Shown here in pieces: positions 8,701 to 17,990 of a DNA stretch of 64,000 nt (positions are counted from its first letter, which is position 1; each line of letters starts with the position of its first letter). The DNA is taken from positions 1 to 64,000 of the forward strand of contig NZ_NNRJ01000051.1 of the NCBI RefSeq assembly GCF_002252445.1, given 5' to 3'. Both the position numbers and the translations under genes were made by a program. The notes beneath the pieces were generated by a model. That model worked only from the letters and a program-made list of their open reading frames with translations. It did not search any database and was not told the DNA's origin. Origin of the DNA: Brucella thiophenivorans (lineage in GTDB: Bacteria; Pseudomonadota; Alphaproteobacteria; Rhizobiales; Rhizobiaceae).

Positions 8701-9295
8701 AATCAATTTGAATTGTGAAGTCTGCAAAGATGGCACCAATTAGCAGAGCGATAAACAAGTATTGAAACCCTTTGCGCTTTATACGCATGGCAAAAAGTAT
8801 TGCGATGGTTTGGATGGCAAAGAAAATGAAGTCAACGACATAAGAAACATGATCGTTGATAACAAAACTTGGGCCAGCGTCACTCAAAAACTGCACGAGA
8901 TTAAGGAATATGAACAGCGAGAAAAGCCATATCTTTCGAGATATGAAATAATTTTCGTAGTCTCCATATTCTTTGATGTCATCGGGCGTCAGAGTTACGC
9001 ATACAAAGAAAAGTCCGAAGACATAGAGTAAGTCTAAAACATATGTGTAGACGTTATATGTCTTGGATCCGCTTTCGAAAAGATAATCCCACCAGAACTG
9101 AATTATCCAAAGCAGTACGACGGTTATCCATCCGATATGCATATAGGAAACTTTATGCTTATCGGGGTGTTGTACGAATTTTGAAGCGAAGATAAGCAAT
9201 CGCGACAGGCATAAGCTGATGCCCATGCCGTTGATAATTCTCATGTGAGAAAAAGCATCAGCCGCGCTGATGGCTGTATCTATACCGGAAGCCAA
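8699..9295 (-). CDS. Polytopic membrane protein of unknown function
   Basis: A 198-residue hydrophobic protein with about six predicted membrane segments (for example IGWITVVLLWIIQFWW, VLDLLYVFGLFFVCVTL, IWLFSLFIFLNLVQFL, FIFFAIQTIAILFAM and FQYLFIALLIGAIFAD) and short charged loops. No family motif was recognised. The TTG at 9295 is taken as start because AGGTGA lies five bases before it; an ATG at 9244 would shorten it by 17 residues and has a weaker ribosome binding site. The gene is more AT-rich than leuB and ada and stands alone between two convergent or divergent neighbours. Confidence 0.7.
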   Translation of the reverse strand: MASGIDTAISAADAFSHMRIINGMGISLCLSRLLIFASKFVQHPDKHKVSYMHIGWITVVLLWIIQFWWDYLFESGSKTYNVYTYVLDLLYVFGLFFVCVTLTPDDIKEYGDYENYFISRKIWLFSLFIFLNLVQFLSDAGPSFVINDHVSYVVDFIFFAIQTIAILFAMRIKRKGFQYLFIALLIGAIFADFTIQID

Positions 9296-9485
9296 ATTTC
9301 ACCTGATCGTTGGGTTGTCACGGGCACACAATAAATTTTAATATTTTGAATGAATAGCGCGATGTTCCGCCAAAATGAATAGCATTGTTTTATATGGTAA
9401 AGCTGTTTTGTCACTTTTCAGACAAAGATGCGATGGAAAATAGACGCCCGATTTCCGGCTGTATTTTCATGCTAATCGCTTAAGA

Positions 9486-10544
9486 ATGGTAAGTATGTTG
9501 AACACACTCCCTGATATGAACGTCTTGTATGACGCATTGCTTGCTCGCGACACCGCTTATGAGGGCAAAGCCTATGTTGGTGTACTTTCAACGGGCATTT
9601 TTTGCCGATTGACTTGTCCGGCGAGAAAGCCGCTGAAAGAAAATTGCAGGTTCTTTGCTTCTATTCCCGAATGTATTGCGGATGGTTTCCGGCCGTGCAA
9701 GCGATGCCATCCATTGCAGCCAGCAGCTGAGGCAGATGCCTCTGTAAAGCGTTTGCTGAATGCGCTTGATGCACAACCTCAACGGCGCTGGAGCGAGGAT
9801 GACGTGGCGGGAATGGGCTTTGATCCCTCCACCGTGCGGCGCAGTTTCAGGCGACATTTTGGGATTACATTTCTGGAAATGGCAAGACAGGAGCGTTTGC
9901 GGCAAGGGTTTCAGGCCTTGGCCCAAGGCGATCGGGTTATTGATGCACAAGTGGATGCAGGTTTTGAATCGCCCGATGCTTTTCGAACCGCTTTTGCTCG
10001 TATTCTTGGATTGCCACCCGCGAAGTTGCCAAAAGGCGGTATGCTGCGTGCCGATTGGATCAAAACCCCGCTCGGTACCATGATTGCGGTGTGTGATGCT
10101 TCGGCTTTACACCTTCTGGAATTTGCTGATCGTAGAGCCTTGCCGCAGGAGCTTAAAAAGCTGCACAAAGCCTGTCATGGTGCAATCGGTATCGGACGTT
10201 TTTCGACCCATGAGGTGCTTGAAGCACAGCTTGAAGCATTTTTTGGCGGAAAATCTGCCGGTTTCGATATGCCGCTCGTGTTGCATGGAAGCGTATTTAC
10301 CCGTGATGTCTGGCGTGAATTGCAGACTATCCGCGCGGGCGAAACCCGAAGCTATAGCGAGATTGCAAGGGCTGTCGAAAAGCCGCTTGCTGTGCGAGCG
10401 GTTGCGCGAGCTAATGGTGCCAATCAGATTGCGATCATCATTCCTTGCCATCGTGTGATTGGCGCAGATGGATCACTGACCGGCTATGGCGGGGGTCTTT
10501 GGCGCAAACAGAAACTGATCGAAATCGAAGCGCAGTATTGGTAA
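9486..10544 (+). CDS. ada: Bifunctional DNA alkylation repair protein and regulator Ada
   Basis: A 352-residue Ada protein with all expected parts: an N-terminal zinc domain with four cysteines (Cys40, Cys44, Cys71 and Cys74) that repairs methylphosphotriesters and switches the protein to an activator, an AraC-type helix-turn-helix region (about residues 90-180), and a C-terminal O6-methylguanine methyltransferase with the active-site motif IPCHRV followed by LTGYGGGLWRK. The acceptor cysteine of each repair domain is present, so both repair activities should work. ATG 9486 is used; ATG 9495 is an alternative three codons on. A terminator follows. Confidence 0.95.
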   Translation: MVSMLNTLPDMNVLYDALLARDTAYEGKAYVGVLSTGIFCRLTCPARKPLKENCRFFASIPECIADGFRPCKRCHPLQPAAEADASVKRLLNALDAQPQRRWSEDDVAGMGFDPSTVRRSFRRHFGITFLEMARQERLRQGFQALAQGDRVIDAQVDAGFESPDAFRTAFARILGLPPAKLPKGGMLRADWIKTPLGTMIAVCDASALHLLEFADRRALPQELKKLHKACHGAIGIGRFSTHEVLEAQLEAFFGGKSAGFDMPLVLHGSVFTRDVWRELQTIRAGETRSYSEIARAVEKPLAVRAVARANGANQIAIIIPCHRVIGADGSLTGYGGGLWRKQKLIEIEAQYW

Positions 10545-10561
10545 TAGTGTTGTACAAATGA

Positions 10562-10588
10562 AAACGCCGCCTCAATGAGGCGGCGTTT
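10562..10588. terminator. Bidirectional intrinsic terminator between ada and the MHS transporter gene
   Basis: AAACGCCGCCTCA pairs with TGAGGCGGCGTTT, with A-rich and T-rich flanks. It lies between two convergent genes and can serve both. Confidence 0.85.
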
Positions 10589-10607
10589 CCGTTTCAGGAG
10601 CCTCGGA

Positions 10608-12497
10608 CTATTCTACTTTATTGAGGTCGACGTCCTTGGTTTCCTTCACAAAGAGCACACCGATAACGAGCGTGATCGTTGCGATAATGATCGGATACCA
10701 GAGACCATAGTAAATATCGCCCTTTGCAGCACTCATCGCGAAGACGGTTGCTGGCAGAAGACCACCGAACCAGCCGTTACCAATATGATATGGCAGCGAC
10801 ATGCCGGTGTAGCGAATGCGGGTCGGGAACATTTCAACGAGGATAGCGGCAATCGGGCCGTACACCATCGTGACATAGATCACGAGAACGGTGAGGATTA
10901 AGATTGTCATTGTCCAGTTGATCTGTGCCGGATCGGCCACCATCTTGAACGCACCAGCATTCGGGATGGTGTAAACAGCCTGACTTGGCTCACCGGCGGC
11001 ATCTGCTTCGATTTGCGTAACGATGTTAGCCTTGACCAATTCCGCATTGGTCATTGTGGCACTTTCACCCGCACGAACGGCTCCAGCATTGAGTGCCAGT
11101 TCCGGATTAGCTGCAACGAAAGCCTCAAGCTTAGAGTCTGCAACCTTTGCCGGGCTACGTACCAATGGCCAACCTGCTTTTTGCAGAGCGAGATTAATGT
11201 CATGTGTGAGCTTGGCCTGGCTGGCTTTTGCATCTACACCGGTTGCGTTCGCATCGAATGAAGTGACAGTTGAATCGCCGATTTTGACGGTTGCAGGCTG
11301 TCCGGCAGGGCCGGTCACGACATCATATGGCACCGCACTACGCGACAGGAAGCTTGTTGCAATGTCGCAGGAGCTTGTGAACTTGGCCGTTCCGGTCGCA
11401 TTGAACTGGAAATTACAATCGCCAGGTGCTGCCGTGACCGTTGCACGGATTGTCTGTTCAGCATGTGCCAAGGCTGGATTGGCAGCTTGGGTCAATGCTT
11501 TGAACAGCGGGAAATAGGTTACGGCCGCAAGAGCCAGACCCGCCATGATAATTGGCTTGCGACCAATTTTATCTGAAAGCCAGCCAAACACGACGAAGAA
11601 ACCGGTGCCAAGCACAAGTGCCGTGGCGACCATGATATTCGCCGATTGGTTTTCAACTTTGAGCACGTTCTGAAGGAAGAACAGCGCGTAGAATTGCCCG
11701 CTATACCAGACAACAGCTTGTCCCATTGTCAGGCCAAACAGAGCGATAAGAGCGATCTTCGCATTTTTCCACTGACCGAATGCTTCAGTCAAAGGTGCTT
11801 TGGAGGTTTTTCCTTCTTCCTTCATTTTCTTGAAGGCAGGGGATTCACTCATCTGCAAGCGAATCCAGACCGAGATACCCAAAAGAACGATTGAAACGAG
11901 GAAAGGAATACGCCAGCCCCACGCAGCGAAGGATTCCGTTGTCATGACATTCTGAATGCCCAGAATGACCATGAGCGAAAGGAACAAGCCCAATGTTGCA
12001 GTCGTCTGAATCCATGACGTATAGAACCCACGACGGCCATTCGGCGCATGTTCGGCAACATAGGTTGCAGCGCCACCATATTCCCCGCCCAGCGCCAGAC
12101 CCTGCAACATTCGCAGGATGATCAGGATCGCTGGTGCGATAATACCAATCGTAGCCGATCCGGGCAGAATACCGACCAGAAAGGTTGATGCGCCCATGAT
12201 GACGATGGTGACAAGAAACGTATACTTACGACCGACGAGATCACCGATGCGTCCAAAAACCAACGCGCCGAAAGGGCGCACAAGGAAGCCTGCTGCAAAG
12301 GCGAGCAGAACGAAGATATTTCGGGTTGTTTCCGGATATTCATTGAAGAACGCGGCACCGATAAAGGCGGCCAGTGTTCCGTAAAGATAAAAATCATACC
12401 ATTCAAAAACTGTACCGAGCGAAGAAGCGAAAATGACCTTCTTTTCTTCGCGCGTCATTTTTGATGTGCCTGCTTTGGCACCCGATGAAATTGACAT
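10608..12497 (-). CDS. MFS transporter, metabolite:H+ symporter (MHS) family, with a ~190-residue insert
   Basis: A 629-residue inner-membrane transporter. The MHS character is clear from FEWYDFYLYG in the first segment, GRIGDLVGRKYTF and SDKIGRKP (the MFS loop motifs), the LGGEYGGAA region and the late segment VEMFPTRIRYTGMS. Ordinary members have about 430-550 residues; here about 190 extra hydrophilic residues (338-525, DNA 10923-11486) lie between the ninth and tenth membrane segments, probably outside the membrane, with two cysteines (361 and 377) that could form a disulfide. The start is fixed by GGGAGGA just before the ATG at 12497; the open frame extends 24 codons further without support. 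The substrate, probably a carboxylate or a compatible solute, cannot be told. Confidence 0.9.
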   Translation of the reverse strand: MSISSGAKAGTSKMTREEKKVIFASSLGTVFEWYDFYLYGTLAAFIGAAFFNEYPETTRNIFVLLAFAAGFLVRPFGALVFGRIGDLVGRKYTFLVTIVIMGASTFLVGILPGSATIGIIAPAILIILRMLQGLALGGEYGGAATYVAEHAPNGRRGFYTSWIQTTATLGLFLSLMVILGIQNVMTTESFAAWGWRIPFLVSIVLLGISVWIRLQMSESPAFKKMKEEGKTSKAPLTEAFGQWKNAKIALIALFGLTMGQAVVWYSGQFYALFFLQNVLKVENQSANIMVATALVLGTGFFVVFGWLSDKIGRKPIIMAGLALAAVTYFPLFKALTQAANPALAHAEQTIRATVTAAPGDCNFQFNATGTAKFTSSCDIATSFLSRSAVPYDVVTGPAGQPATVKIGDSTVTSFDANATGVDAKASQAKLTHDINLALQKAGWPLVRSPAKVADSKLEAFVAANPELALNAGAVRAGESATMTNAELVKANIVTQIEADAAGEPSQAVYTIPNAGAFKMVADPAQINWTMTILILTVLVIYVTMVYGPIAAILVEMFPTRIRYTGMSLPYHIGNGWFGGLLPATVFAMSAAKGDIYYGLWYPIIIATITLVIGVLFVKETKDVDLNKVE

Positions 12498-12651
12498 TAA
12501 GAGTCCTCCCAACAGCATTTTTGCTGACGTATGCGGTCGTTCTCCTCCAACTTCCGCACACTTTCTCACACGAGCATGATGAACTGAATCGTTTGATCCG
12601 TTTATTATCTTTTAGTATGAGAAGTGCTCGGCCTTAACGCAGGAGACCAAG

Positions 12652-13044
12652 ATGGATCGTTTCACGGGTGGTTGTCTGTGCGGTGCTGTTCGGCTTGTCG
12701 CCTCGGGGCGTCCATATCGTGTGGGCATCTGCCATTGCATCGATTGCCGCAAGCATCATGGTGCCTTGTTCCATGCCTCTGCAATATTTCCCCAAACAGC
12801 AGTCACAATTGAGGGGCAAACGCATAGTTACGAAGGGCGTGCCTTCTGTCCGCGTTGCGGCTCGTCCGTCTTTTCAAAGTCGGATGATGAAATAGAAATC
12901 AACCTTGGATCTCTTGATGAAACAGATCAATTGATCCCGACCTATGAACTCTGGACCACCCGTCGCGATGCGTGGTTGCCGCCATTTCCGGTCAAGCACC
13001 GATATGAGCAAAATCGGCTCAGCACGGATCGCTCCGAATACTAG
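12652..13044 (+). CDS. GFA-family (glutathione-dependent formaldehyde-activating/CENP-V fold) protein
   Basis: A 130-residue protein with the zinc-binding cysteine pattern of the GFA family: GGCLCGAVR near residues 7-15, CHCIDCRKHHG near 28-38 and the CPRCGS knuckle near 66-71. Most family members bind zinc and are of unproven function, so formaldehyde activation should not be assumed. GGAG nine bases before the ATG supports the start. It is divergent from the MHS transporter gene and convergent with the amidohydrolase gene. Confidence 0.88.
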   Translation: MDRFTGGCLCGAVRLVASGRPYRVGICHCIDCRKHHGALFHASAIFPQTAVTIEGQTHSYEGRAFCPRCGSSVFSKSDDEIEINLGSLDETDQLIPTYELWTTRRDAWLPPFPVKHRYEQNRLSTDRSEY

Positions 13045-13091
13045 GCATTGTGTTATGAACTTAAAGTATTTTTACACACAATGCCGTTTTT
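13044..13091 (+). terminator. Terminator of the GFA gene, inside the 3' end of the opposing gene
   Basis: GGCATTGTGT (13044-13053) pairs with ACACAATGCC (13076-13085), followed by GTTTTTC. The second arm is coding sequence for the C-terminus of the convergent amidohydrolase, so the signal is shared with a protein-coding end. Confidence 0.65.
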
Positions 13092-14525
13092 CATGATCAA
13101 CCGGAAATTTTTCTCCGGGTCGGCGATCAGCGAAATATCATCCAATGGATTGCCATCGACCAGCAGAATATCCGCATAGGCCTTTGGCTCCAGAACGCCG
13201 AGTGCTGCTTTGTATGGATTGCGATCGCCGCTCATTCTGAGCAGTTCTGCATTTGTAGACGTCGCCATTTTCAAAACGCCGAAATTGCCGAACCACTGCG
13301 CAGTCTTTGCCAGTTGGCGTGTTTGTGATTGCGTTCCTTTTGGATTGAAAAGTATATCGGTTCCCCAGGCTAACTTTGCATTGTATTTTTGACCAAGTTC
13401 GAAGCAACGTATTGTTCCTTCTGCAATACGGATTTGCTGCGCACGCGCTTCGGGGACGCTTTGCGGATTGGAATCTGAATCCGCTAGAAACGGCTGAATG
13501 CTCCACCACACACCTTCATCCGCTATACGGCGAATAGTGTCGTCGTCAGCAAGCTGGCCATGTTCGATACACTGTACGCCGTTATCGAGCGCACGTTTAA
13601 TGCCAGCGGATGTGTAAACATGGGCGCAAACGTAAGTTCCCCAATCAGAGGCTGCGTTTACTGATGCCTGAATTTCGGCACTGGTGAACTGGATGGAATC
13701 GAGCGGATCATAGAAAGACGATACGCCGCCTCCAACCATGATCTTGATCTGGCTAGCGCCCAGCATAAGTTGTTCGCGCGTGCGGCGTAAAACTTCGTCG
13801 CTGCCGTCCGCGATCACCGATATGCCTGCTTTTTCAGCAGCACTCAAATCGGACTGACCTGTTCGCGGAATATCGGTGCGCATGCGGAAATCGCCATGCC
13901 CCGAGGTCTGCGAAATCATCGCGCCGGCGGGATAAATGCGTGGTCCCATAAAGCGTTCTTCATCTATTGCACGCTTGAGCGCGAATGACGGGCCGCCGAC
14001 ATCGCGAACAGTAGTGAAGCCGCGCATCAATGTCTTTTCCGCTTCCTGTGCAGCGATTAGGTAGAGATACCCAATATCTGCGGTCATTGCGACGTTCATT
14101 GGCATGGCTGCAAGCATGGAGTGCCAATGAACGTCAATAAGACCCGGCATGGCTGTCATGCCTGCACCATCAATTACGGTTGCATCAGTGATGGTTTCTC
14201 CGTCATCCACAAATGCCTCAATTTTCCCGTCTCGGATCAGGATGCTTTTACCAACGATCAGCTTATCGAGCATTCCGTCGAAAATAGAAATATTCTTGAG
14301 TAATAATGGCTTATCGGGCGACTGCGCGAGAGCGGGAGTTGCAAAGCCAGAGCCTGCAGCAGCCAGGATCGCACCCGCGCCGGTTATGAAAGAGCGGCGA
14401 GACATAGCGGTCGTCAGGCGATGATTAATGCTGCGTGCTTCCGGACTATGACACTGACACGGCACACCATTGTGTAAGTGTTCGTATTTTGCGCCGAAGT
14501 TCAGCTTGTTCCGATCAAAACGCAT
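13053..14525 (-). CDS. Tat-exported amidohydrolase-family protein
   Basis: A metal-dependent amidohydrolase (about 490 residues). The metal-site motifs are visible: HWH in GLIDVHWHSML, the histidines of VHVYTSAG and CIEHGQL, and the aspartate of WGTDIL. A twin-arginine signal, SRRSFITGAGAILAAAGSGF ending at ALA, indicates periplasmic export in folded form. In front of this signal the frame encodes about 40 more residues with a CQCHSPEARSINHR segment; I recall similar extensions in related proteins, so ATG 14525 is kept as start. The alternative ATG at 14405, directly at the Tat signal, is almost as likely. Neither has a strong Shine-Dalgarno sequence. Substrate unknown; prolidase-like or imidazolonepropionase-like enzymes are the nearest types. 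Confidence 0.82.
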   Translation of the reverse strand: MRFDRNKLNFGAKYEHLHNGVPCQCHSPEARSINHRLTTAMSRRSFITGAGAILAAAGSGFATPALAQSPDKPLLLKNISIFDGMLDKLIVGKSILIRDGKIEAFVDDGETITDATVIDGAGMTAMPGLIDVHWHSMLAAMPMNVAMTADIGYLYLIAAQEAEKTLMRGFTTVRDVGGPSFALKRAIDEERFMGPRIYPAGAMISQTSGHGDFRMRTDIPRTGQSDLSAAEKAGISVIADGSDEVLRRTREQLMLGASQIKIMVGGGVSSFYDPLDSIQFTSAEIQASVNAASDWGTYVCAHVYTSAGIKRALDNGVQCIEHGQLADDDTIRRIADEGVWWSIQPFLADSDSNPQSVPEARAQQIRIAEGTIRCFELGQKYNAKLAWGTDILFNPKGTQSQTRQLAKTAQWFGNFGVLKMATSTNAELLRMSGDRNPYKAALGVLEPKAYADILLVDGNPLDDISLIADPEKNFRLIMKNGIVCKNTLSS

Positions 14526-14826
14526 CATTGTCAGCCCGCCATTCCAATATAATTCTTTGCCAGTCAAATAATCATGATCAAGTAAATTTTCTCTCTAGAA
14601 TAATTTTGTGAAAGCTTTTTAAGGCAATCGAAAATATGCAGGTCGACACTTTATTCCTCTGTTAAGTAGGGGCTTCATATGCATATTGTCATGATAATCT
14701 GAATATGAATCAGTAAAAATCGAATTGCTTCTTGCAGCCGTTATAGGCTTACCGTAACTATGGAATAGAAATAAGAATCTGTAACGCTCAGGCGTGTTCA
14801 GCATATTTAGCGGAGACCTATAATCG

Positions 14827-15033
14827 GTGTCAGGTCCGTCATTTTCTTTGTTGGGGGCATATTTTCCATCGTGGATGCTGTGTCTTTTCATCGCAATAGT
14901 GATCACTATTTTAGTGCGGGTTATAATGATCCGCATTGGGCTTGATGATATTCTACCGTTTCGCCTGACCGCCTATACTGCAATCGTTATCGCGATCGCC
15001 TGCGGCCTCGCGCTTTTTGTGTATGGTCGATAG
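14827..15033 (+). CDS. YtcA-like small membrane protein of an efflux operon
   Basis: A 68-residue protein with PSFSLLGAYFPSW followed by two hydrophobic segments and IGLDDILPFRL between them, the layout of the YtcA family, which accompanies MdtN/EmrA-type efflux genes. YtcA proteins usually begin with a lipoprotein signal and a lipobox cysteine; here the frame is closed by a TAA six bases before the GTG start, so that part is missing. GGAG at 14812-14815 supports the GTG. The next gene starts one base after its stop, so it is the first gene of the efflux operon. Confidence 0.75.
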   Translation: MSGPSFSLLGAYFPSWMLCLFIAIVITILVRVIMIRIGLDDILPFRLTAYTAIVIAIACGLALFVYGR

Positions 15034-15034
15034 C

Positions 15035-16087
15035 ATGGAAAATAATGCTTATAGCAAAAGAGAATTCAGCACAGTCGGCGTTCTGCTCACCGGTATTTTA
15101 ATCATCGTGGCCTTTGTGATGGCGTGGCTTTATCTGCGCGAAGCTCATCAAAACCCACTCTCAAACGATGCCGTCATTGGTGCTAATATTGTGAATATTG
15201 CCGCGACGGTTCCCGGAAAAATTATCTCCATCAATGTTCAGGAAAATCAGGCCGTCAAAAAAGGCGATATGCTTTTTTCGATTGATCCTGTGCCGCTGAA
15301 GCTGCTCGTAGAACAGACGTCCGCTGATCTTGTAATGGCAGAAGCGGCGCTCGATTCGCAAAGGCGTGCAGTCAATGCGGAATCCCAAAATGCACAAATA
15401 GCTGACCAGCAAGTGGTGCGTGCACGGACGAATCTCGATCTTGCGGAAGCAACGCTCAAGCGGCTTGAGGCGCTTAGCCCCAAAGGCTATGTCACGCGCC
15501 AGCAGGTCGATGATGCAAAGACCTTGCGCAATGATGCGCAGATCAGTCTGGCGCAGGCCATCAAGCAAGCTGAGGCAGCAACCACGATAGTGGGAACGGT
15601 TGATAGCGCGCAGGCTTTGGTGCGTGCAAGGCAGGCCGCGCTCGCGCTGGCACAGCATAATCTGGATAATGCTGTCGTTACGGCACCGCATGACGGCAGG
15701 GTTGTGGGCGTTTTGAATGGCACGGGGCAGATCGTCGCGCCAGGGCAGTCTCTTTTCACATTGATCGACACGTCTAGCTGGTATGCATCTGCGACTTTTC
15801 CCGAAACCGAGCTTGGCGGTATAAAAGTCGGGAGTTGTGCGCATGTCAGAATTTTGGCTGACAGTTCCATTGTCGTCAAAGGTCGCGTCGAGGGGATCGG
15901 ATGGGGTGTTTCGTCTGAAGATCTGATCAATATCCCACGCAATCTGCCCTATGTGCCGAAAAACCTGAACTGGGTGAGAATAGCGCAACGCTTTCCGGTG
16001 CGTGTAAAACTGATTAATCCGCCAGCCGAGCTGACACGCTCCGGGGCATCAGCCGTTGTGACAGTGCATAATGGCAACGAGTGCTAA
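15035..16087 (+). CDS. mdtN: MdtN-like membrane fusion (HlyD-family) subunit
   Basis: A 350-residue periplasmic adaptor: an N-terminal membrane anchor (residues ~12-33), a biotinyl-lipoyl-like half (VPGKIISINVQENQAVKKGDMLFSIDP), a coiled-coil helical hairpin rich in Ala, Gln and Arg (about residues 85-215), then the second lipoyl half (APHDGRVVGV) and a beta-barrel region. This is the HlyD/EmrA architecture, and its company with YtcA, FUSC and TolC-type genes matches the mdtNOP arrangement. ATG 15035 follows the YtcA stop by one base; ATG 15023 is possible. Its stop overlaps the start of the FUSC gene, showing translational coupling. Confidence 0.88.
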   Translation: MENNAYSKREFSTVGVLLTGILIIVAFVMAWLYLREAHQNPLSNDAVIGANIVNIAATVPGKIISINVQENQAVKKGDMLFSIDPVPLKLLVEQTSADLVMAEAALDSQRRAVNAESQNAQIADQQVVRARTNLDLAEATLKRLEALSPKGYVTRQQVDDAKTLRNDAQISLAQAIKQAEAATTIVGTVDSAQALVRARQAALALAQHNLDNAVVTAPHDGRVVGVLNGTGQIVAPGQSLFTLIDTSSWYASATFPETELGGIKVGSCAHVRILADSSIVVKGRVEGIGWGVSSEDLINIPRNLPYVPKNLNWVRIAQRFPVRVKLINPPAELTRSGASAVVTVHNGNEC

Positions 16088-17990
16088 TTACAGGCTCTGG
16101 GACGCAATCCGCGAAACCCTAGCGGATCTGGCACCTTTTCCTGGGCGAATGGCCACAGCATGGCGCGTTGCAGCCGTCTGCGCGCTTGTTGCGGGCATAG
16201 CCATGATGTTCCACATCCCGGAATCGGCGATCAGTTGCTACCTCGTTATTTTCCTGATGAAAGCTGATGGTGCGGAAAATACCGTGGTAGCGACGGCTGC
16301 CATCATCGCAATTACATTGCTTGTGGCCCTGATGGTCCCGGTGCTCGCATGGACGGTTGAATCCGCATTGCTGCGCATTCTGGTTATGATCATCGTATCA
16401 TTTATTTTCATTTTCCTTGGAGCGGCCAGCAAGCTTGGCGAAGGTGGCAGCATCGTCGCATTGATCATCGCCTTCATTCTCAGCCTTGTGAATGAAGTTC
16501 CGATCAATGGTGTGATTTCTGTTGCTCTGCGATATGCATGGGAAATGGCCATCTTGCCGATGTTTGTCATTGCAGGGTTCAGCTTGTTTTTCGGACGCTG
16601 GAGTCTGGCGCTATTGCGTGAGGAATTGCGTGAACGCCTGCTGGTGGCGCGCCATGCGCTGTTAAATTTATCCCCCGTGACGGACCCATTGTTGCGGGAA
16701 AAGCTTGGGGCGGCCAACGAAGACGAAAACAAGCGTTCGATGCTCGTTAAAATATTGCATCAGACTACCAAAAACAGACTTTCGCGCATTCAAAGCGATA
16801 TTACTGCCTCTTATCAGTTGCTTTTTGCAGCAGCCTCTCTTCCTGCCGATACGCCGAATGAGAACCGCCAGCATTATGCCGGTCAGATCGATAAAATGGT
16901 TGATGCGCTGAATAAAGGCGCATCGCTTCCCGCCCCTGAAACCTTAACAGAAGCTGCCGCTCCAAGGCAGGAGGCGGGAATTTTACAGGCGCTCAGAAAT
17001 ATCGCGGGGAGTGAAAAGACCGATTATAAAAAAGGCTCGGGCGATAGTTTCTTTGCCGCAGACGCTTTTACCAATCCTGTTTATCAGCGGTTTGCCCTGA
17101 AAACGACTTTAGCTGCGATCCTCTGCTATGTGTTTTATGCGGCGATCAACTGGCAGGGCATTCATACTGCCATGGTGACTTGCTATGTCGCATCGCTCGG
17201 CACAGCTGGCGATACAATTCATAAGCTCACTTTGCGTATCACCGGATGCCTTATTGGGGCGGCGATTGGCATTGCGTCGCTAATATTTCTTATGCCGCAG
17301 TTGGAATCCGTAGGCAGCCTCATGATTCTGGTCTTTGCGGTGGCACTTCTTGCGGCATGGGTATCGGCGGGCAGTGAAAAAGTGTCTTATGGCGGCGTTC
17401 AGATTGGTCTGGCATTCACTTTGACAGTATTGCAGGGCTTTGGCCCAACGACTGATATGGATACGGCGCGCGATCGTATTATCGGTATTCTGGTGGGCAA
17501 TTTCGCGGTCTATCTTGTTTCGACACTGATTTGGCCAGCGCCTGTCGTCACGGTTATTCGCCAGCGTCTTTCAGATGCCGCGCGCAAAATAGCTGAAATT
17601 GCGTCCGCCGCGCCGGATCAACGGCCAGAGATGATCAACACTGCCGCTGAAACTGAGCGTCTTCTGGATGAAGTGCGTTATTGTTTTTATCTTCTGCCCT
17701 TTGAGCCAACAGCTCTCCGTCCATCTGCAAAACTTGAAAAAACCTTTGATGGCCTTGCCGATCAGCTTGCTTCACTCAACAAGGAAGTCTACTTTTCCGC
17801 TCAGGTGATGCCTGATGCTGTTGAAAGATTGAATGCGCTCTCATTGCATATAAAGTCGGACGATGCGCAAAGCGGTATTGGATTGGAAGAAAAGGCGTGC
17901 TCTGCTGAAGAAGCAGAAAATGAGGGGGCGGATAAAATCGGTAAGCATCTTGCGCATATGGAAGCACTTTTGGCAGGCGGCAAGGCATGA
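16071..17990 (+). CDS. mdtO: MdtO-like FUSC-family inner-membrane efflux subunit
   Basis: A 639-residue protein with two blocks of five to six membrane segments (residues ~25-185 and ~335-500) separated and followed by cytoplasmic helical regions, the FUSC/aromatic-acid-exporter layout shared by MdtO and AaeB. The segment FALKTTLAAILCYVFYAAINW, opening the second block, is typical. It should form the inner-membrane part of a tripartite pump with the flanking adaptor and outer-membrane protein. It overlaps the adaptor gene by 17 bases and the outer-membrane gene by four. Confidence 0.88.
   Translation: MATSANYRLWDAIRETLADLAPFPGRMATAWRVAAVCALVAGIAMMFHIPESAISCYLVIFLMKADGAENTVVATAAIIAITLLVALMVPVLAWTVESALLRILVMIIVSFIFIFLGAASKLGEGGSIVALIIAFILSLVNEVPINGVISVALRYAWEMAILPMFVIAGFSLFFGRWSLALLREELRERLLVARHALLNLSPVTDPLLREKLGAANEDENKRSMLVKILHQTTKNRLSRIQSDITASYQLLFAAASLPADTPNENRQHYAGQIDKMVDALNKGASLPAPETLTEAAAPRQEAGILQALRNIAGSEKTDYKKGSGDSFFAADAFTNPVYQRFALKTTLAAILCYVFYAAINWQGIHTAMVTCYVASLGTAGDTIHKLTLRITGCLIGAAIGIASLIFLMPQLESVGSLMILVFAVALLAAWVSAGSEKVSYGGVQIGLAFTLTVLQGFGPTTDMDTARDRIIGILVGNFAVYLVSTLIWPAPVVTVIRQRLSDAARKIAEIASAAPDQRPEMINTAAETERLLDEVRYCFYLLPFEPTALRPSAKLEKTFDGLADQLASLNKEVYFSAQVMPDAVERLNALSLHIKSDDAQSGIGLEEKACSAEEAENEGADKIGKHLAHMEALLAGGKA

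Noticed and set aside
8762-9031. 89-codon plus-strand frame opposite the membrane protein gene
   Set aside because: Antisense to a frame with clear membrane-segment structure and a Shine-Dalgarno sequence; the charged composition is what antisense to hydrophobic codons gives.
9296-9485. Possible Ada box before ada
   Set aside because: AATAGCGCGA resembles part of the E. coli Ada site, but the match is too short to support.
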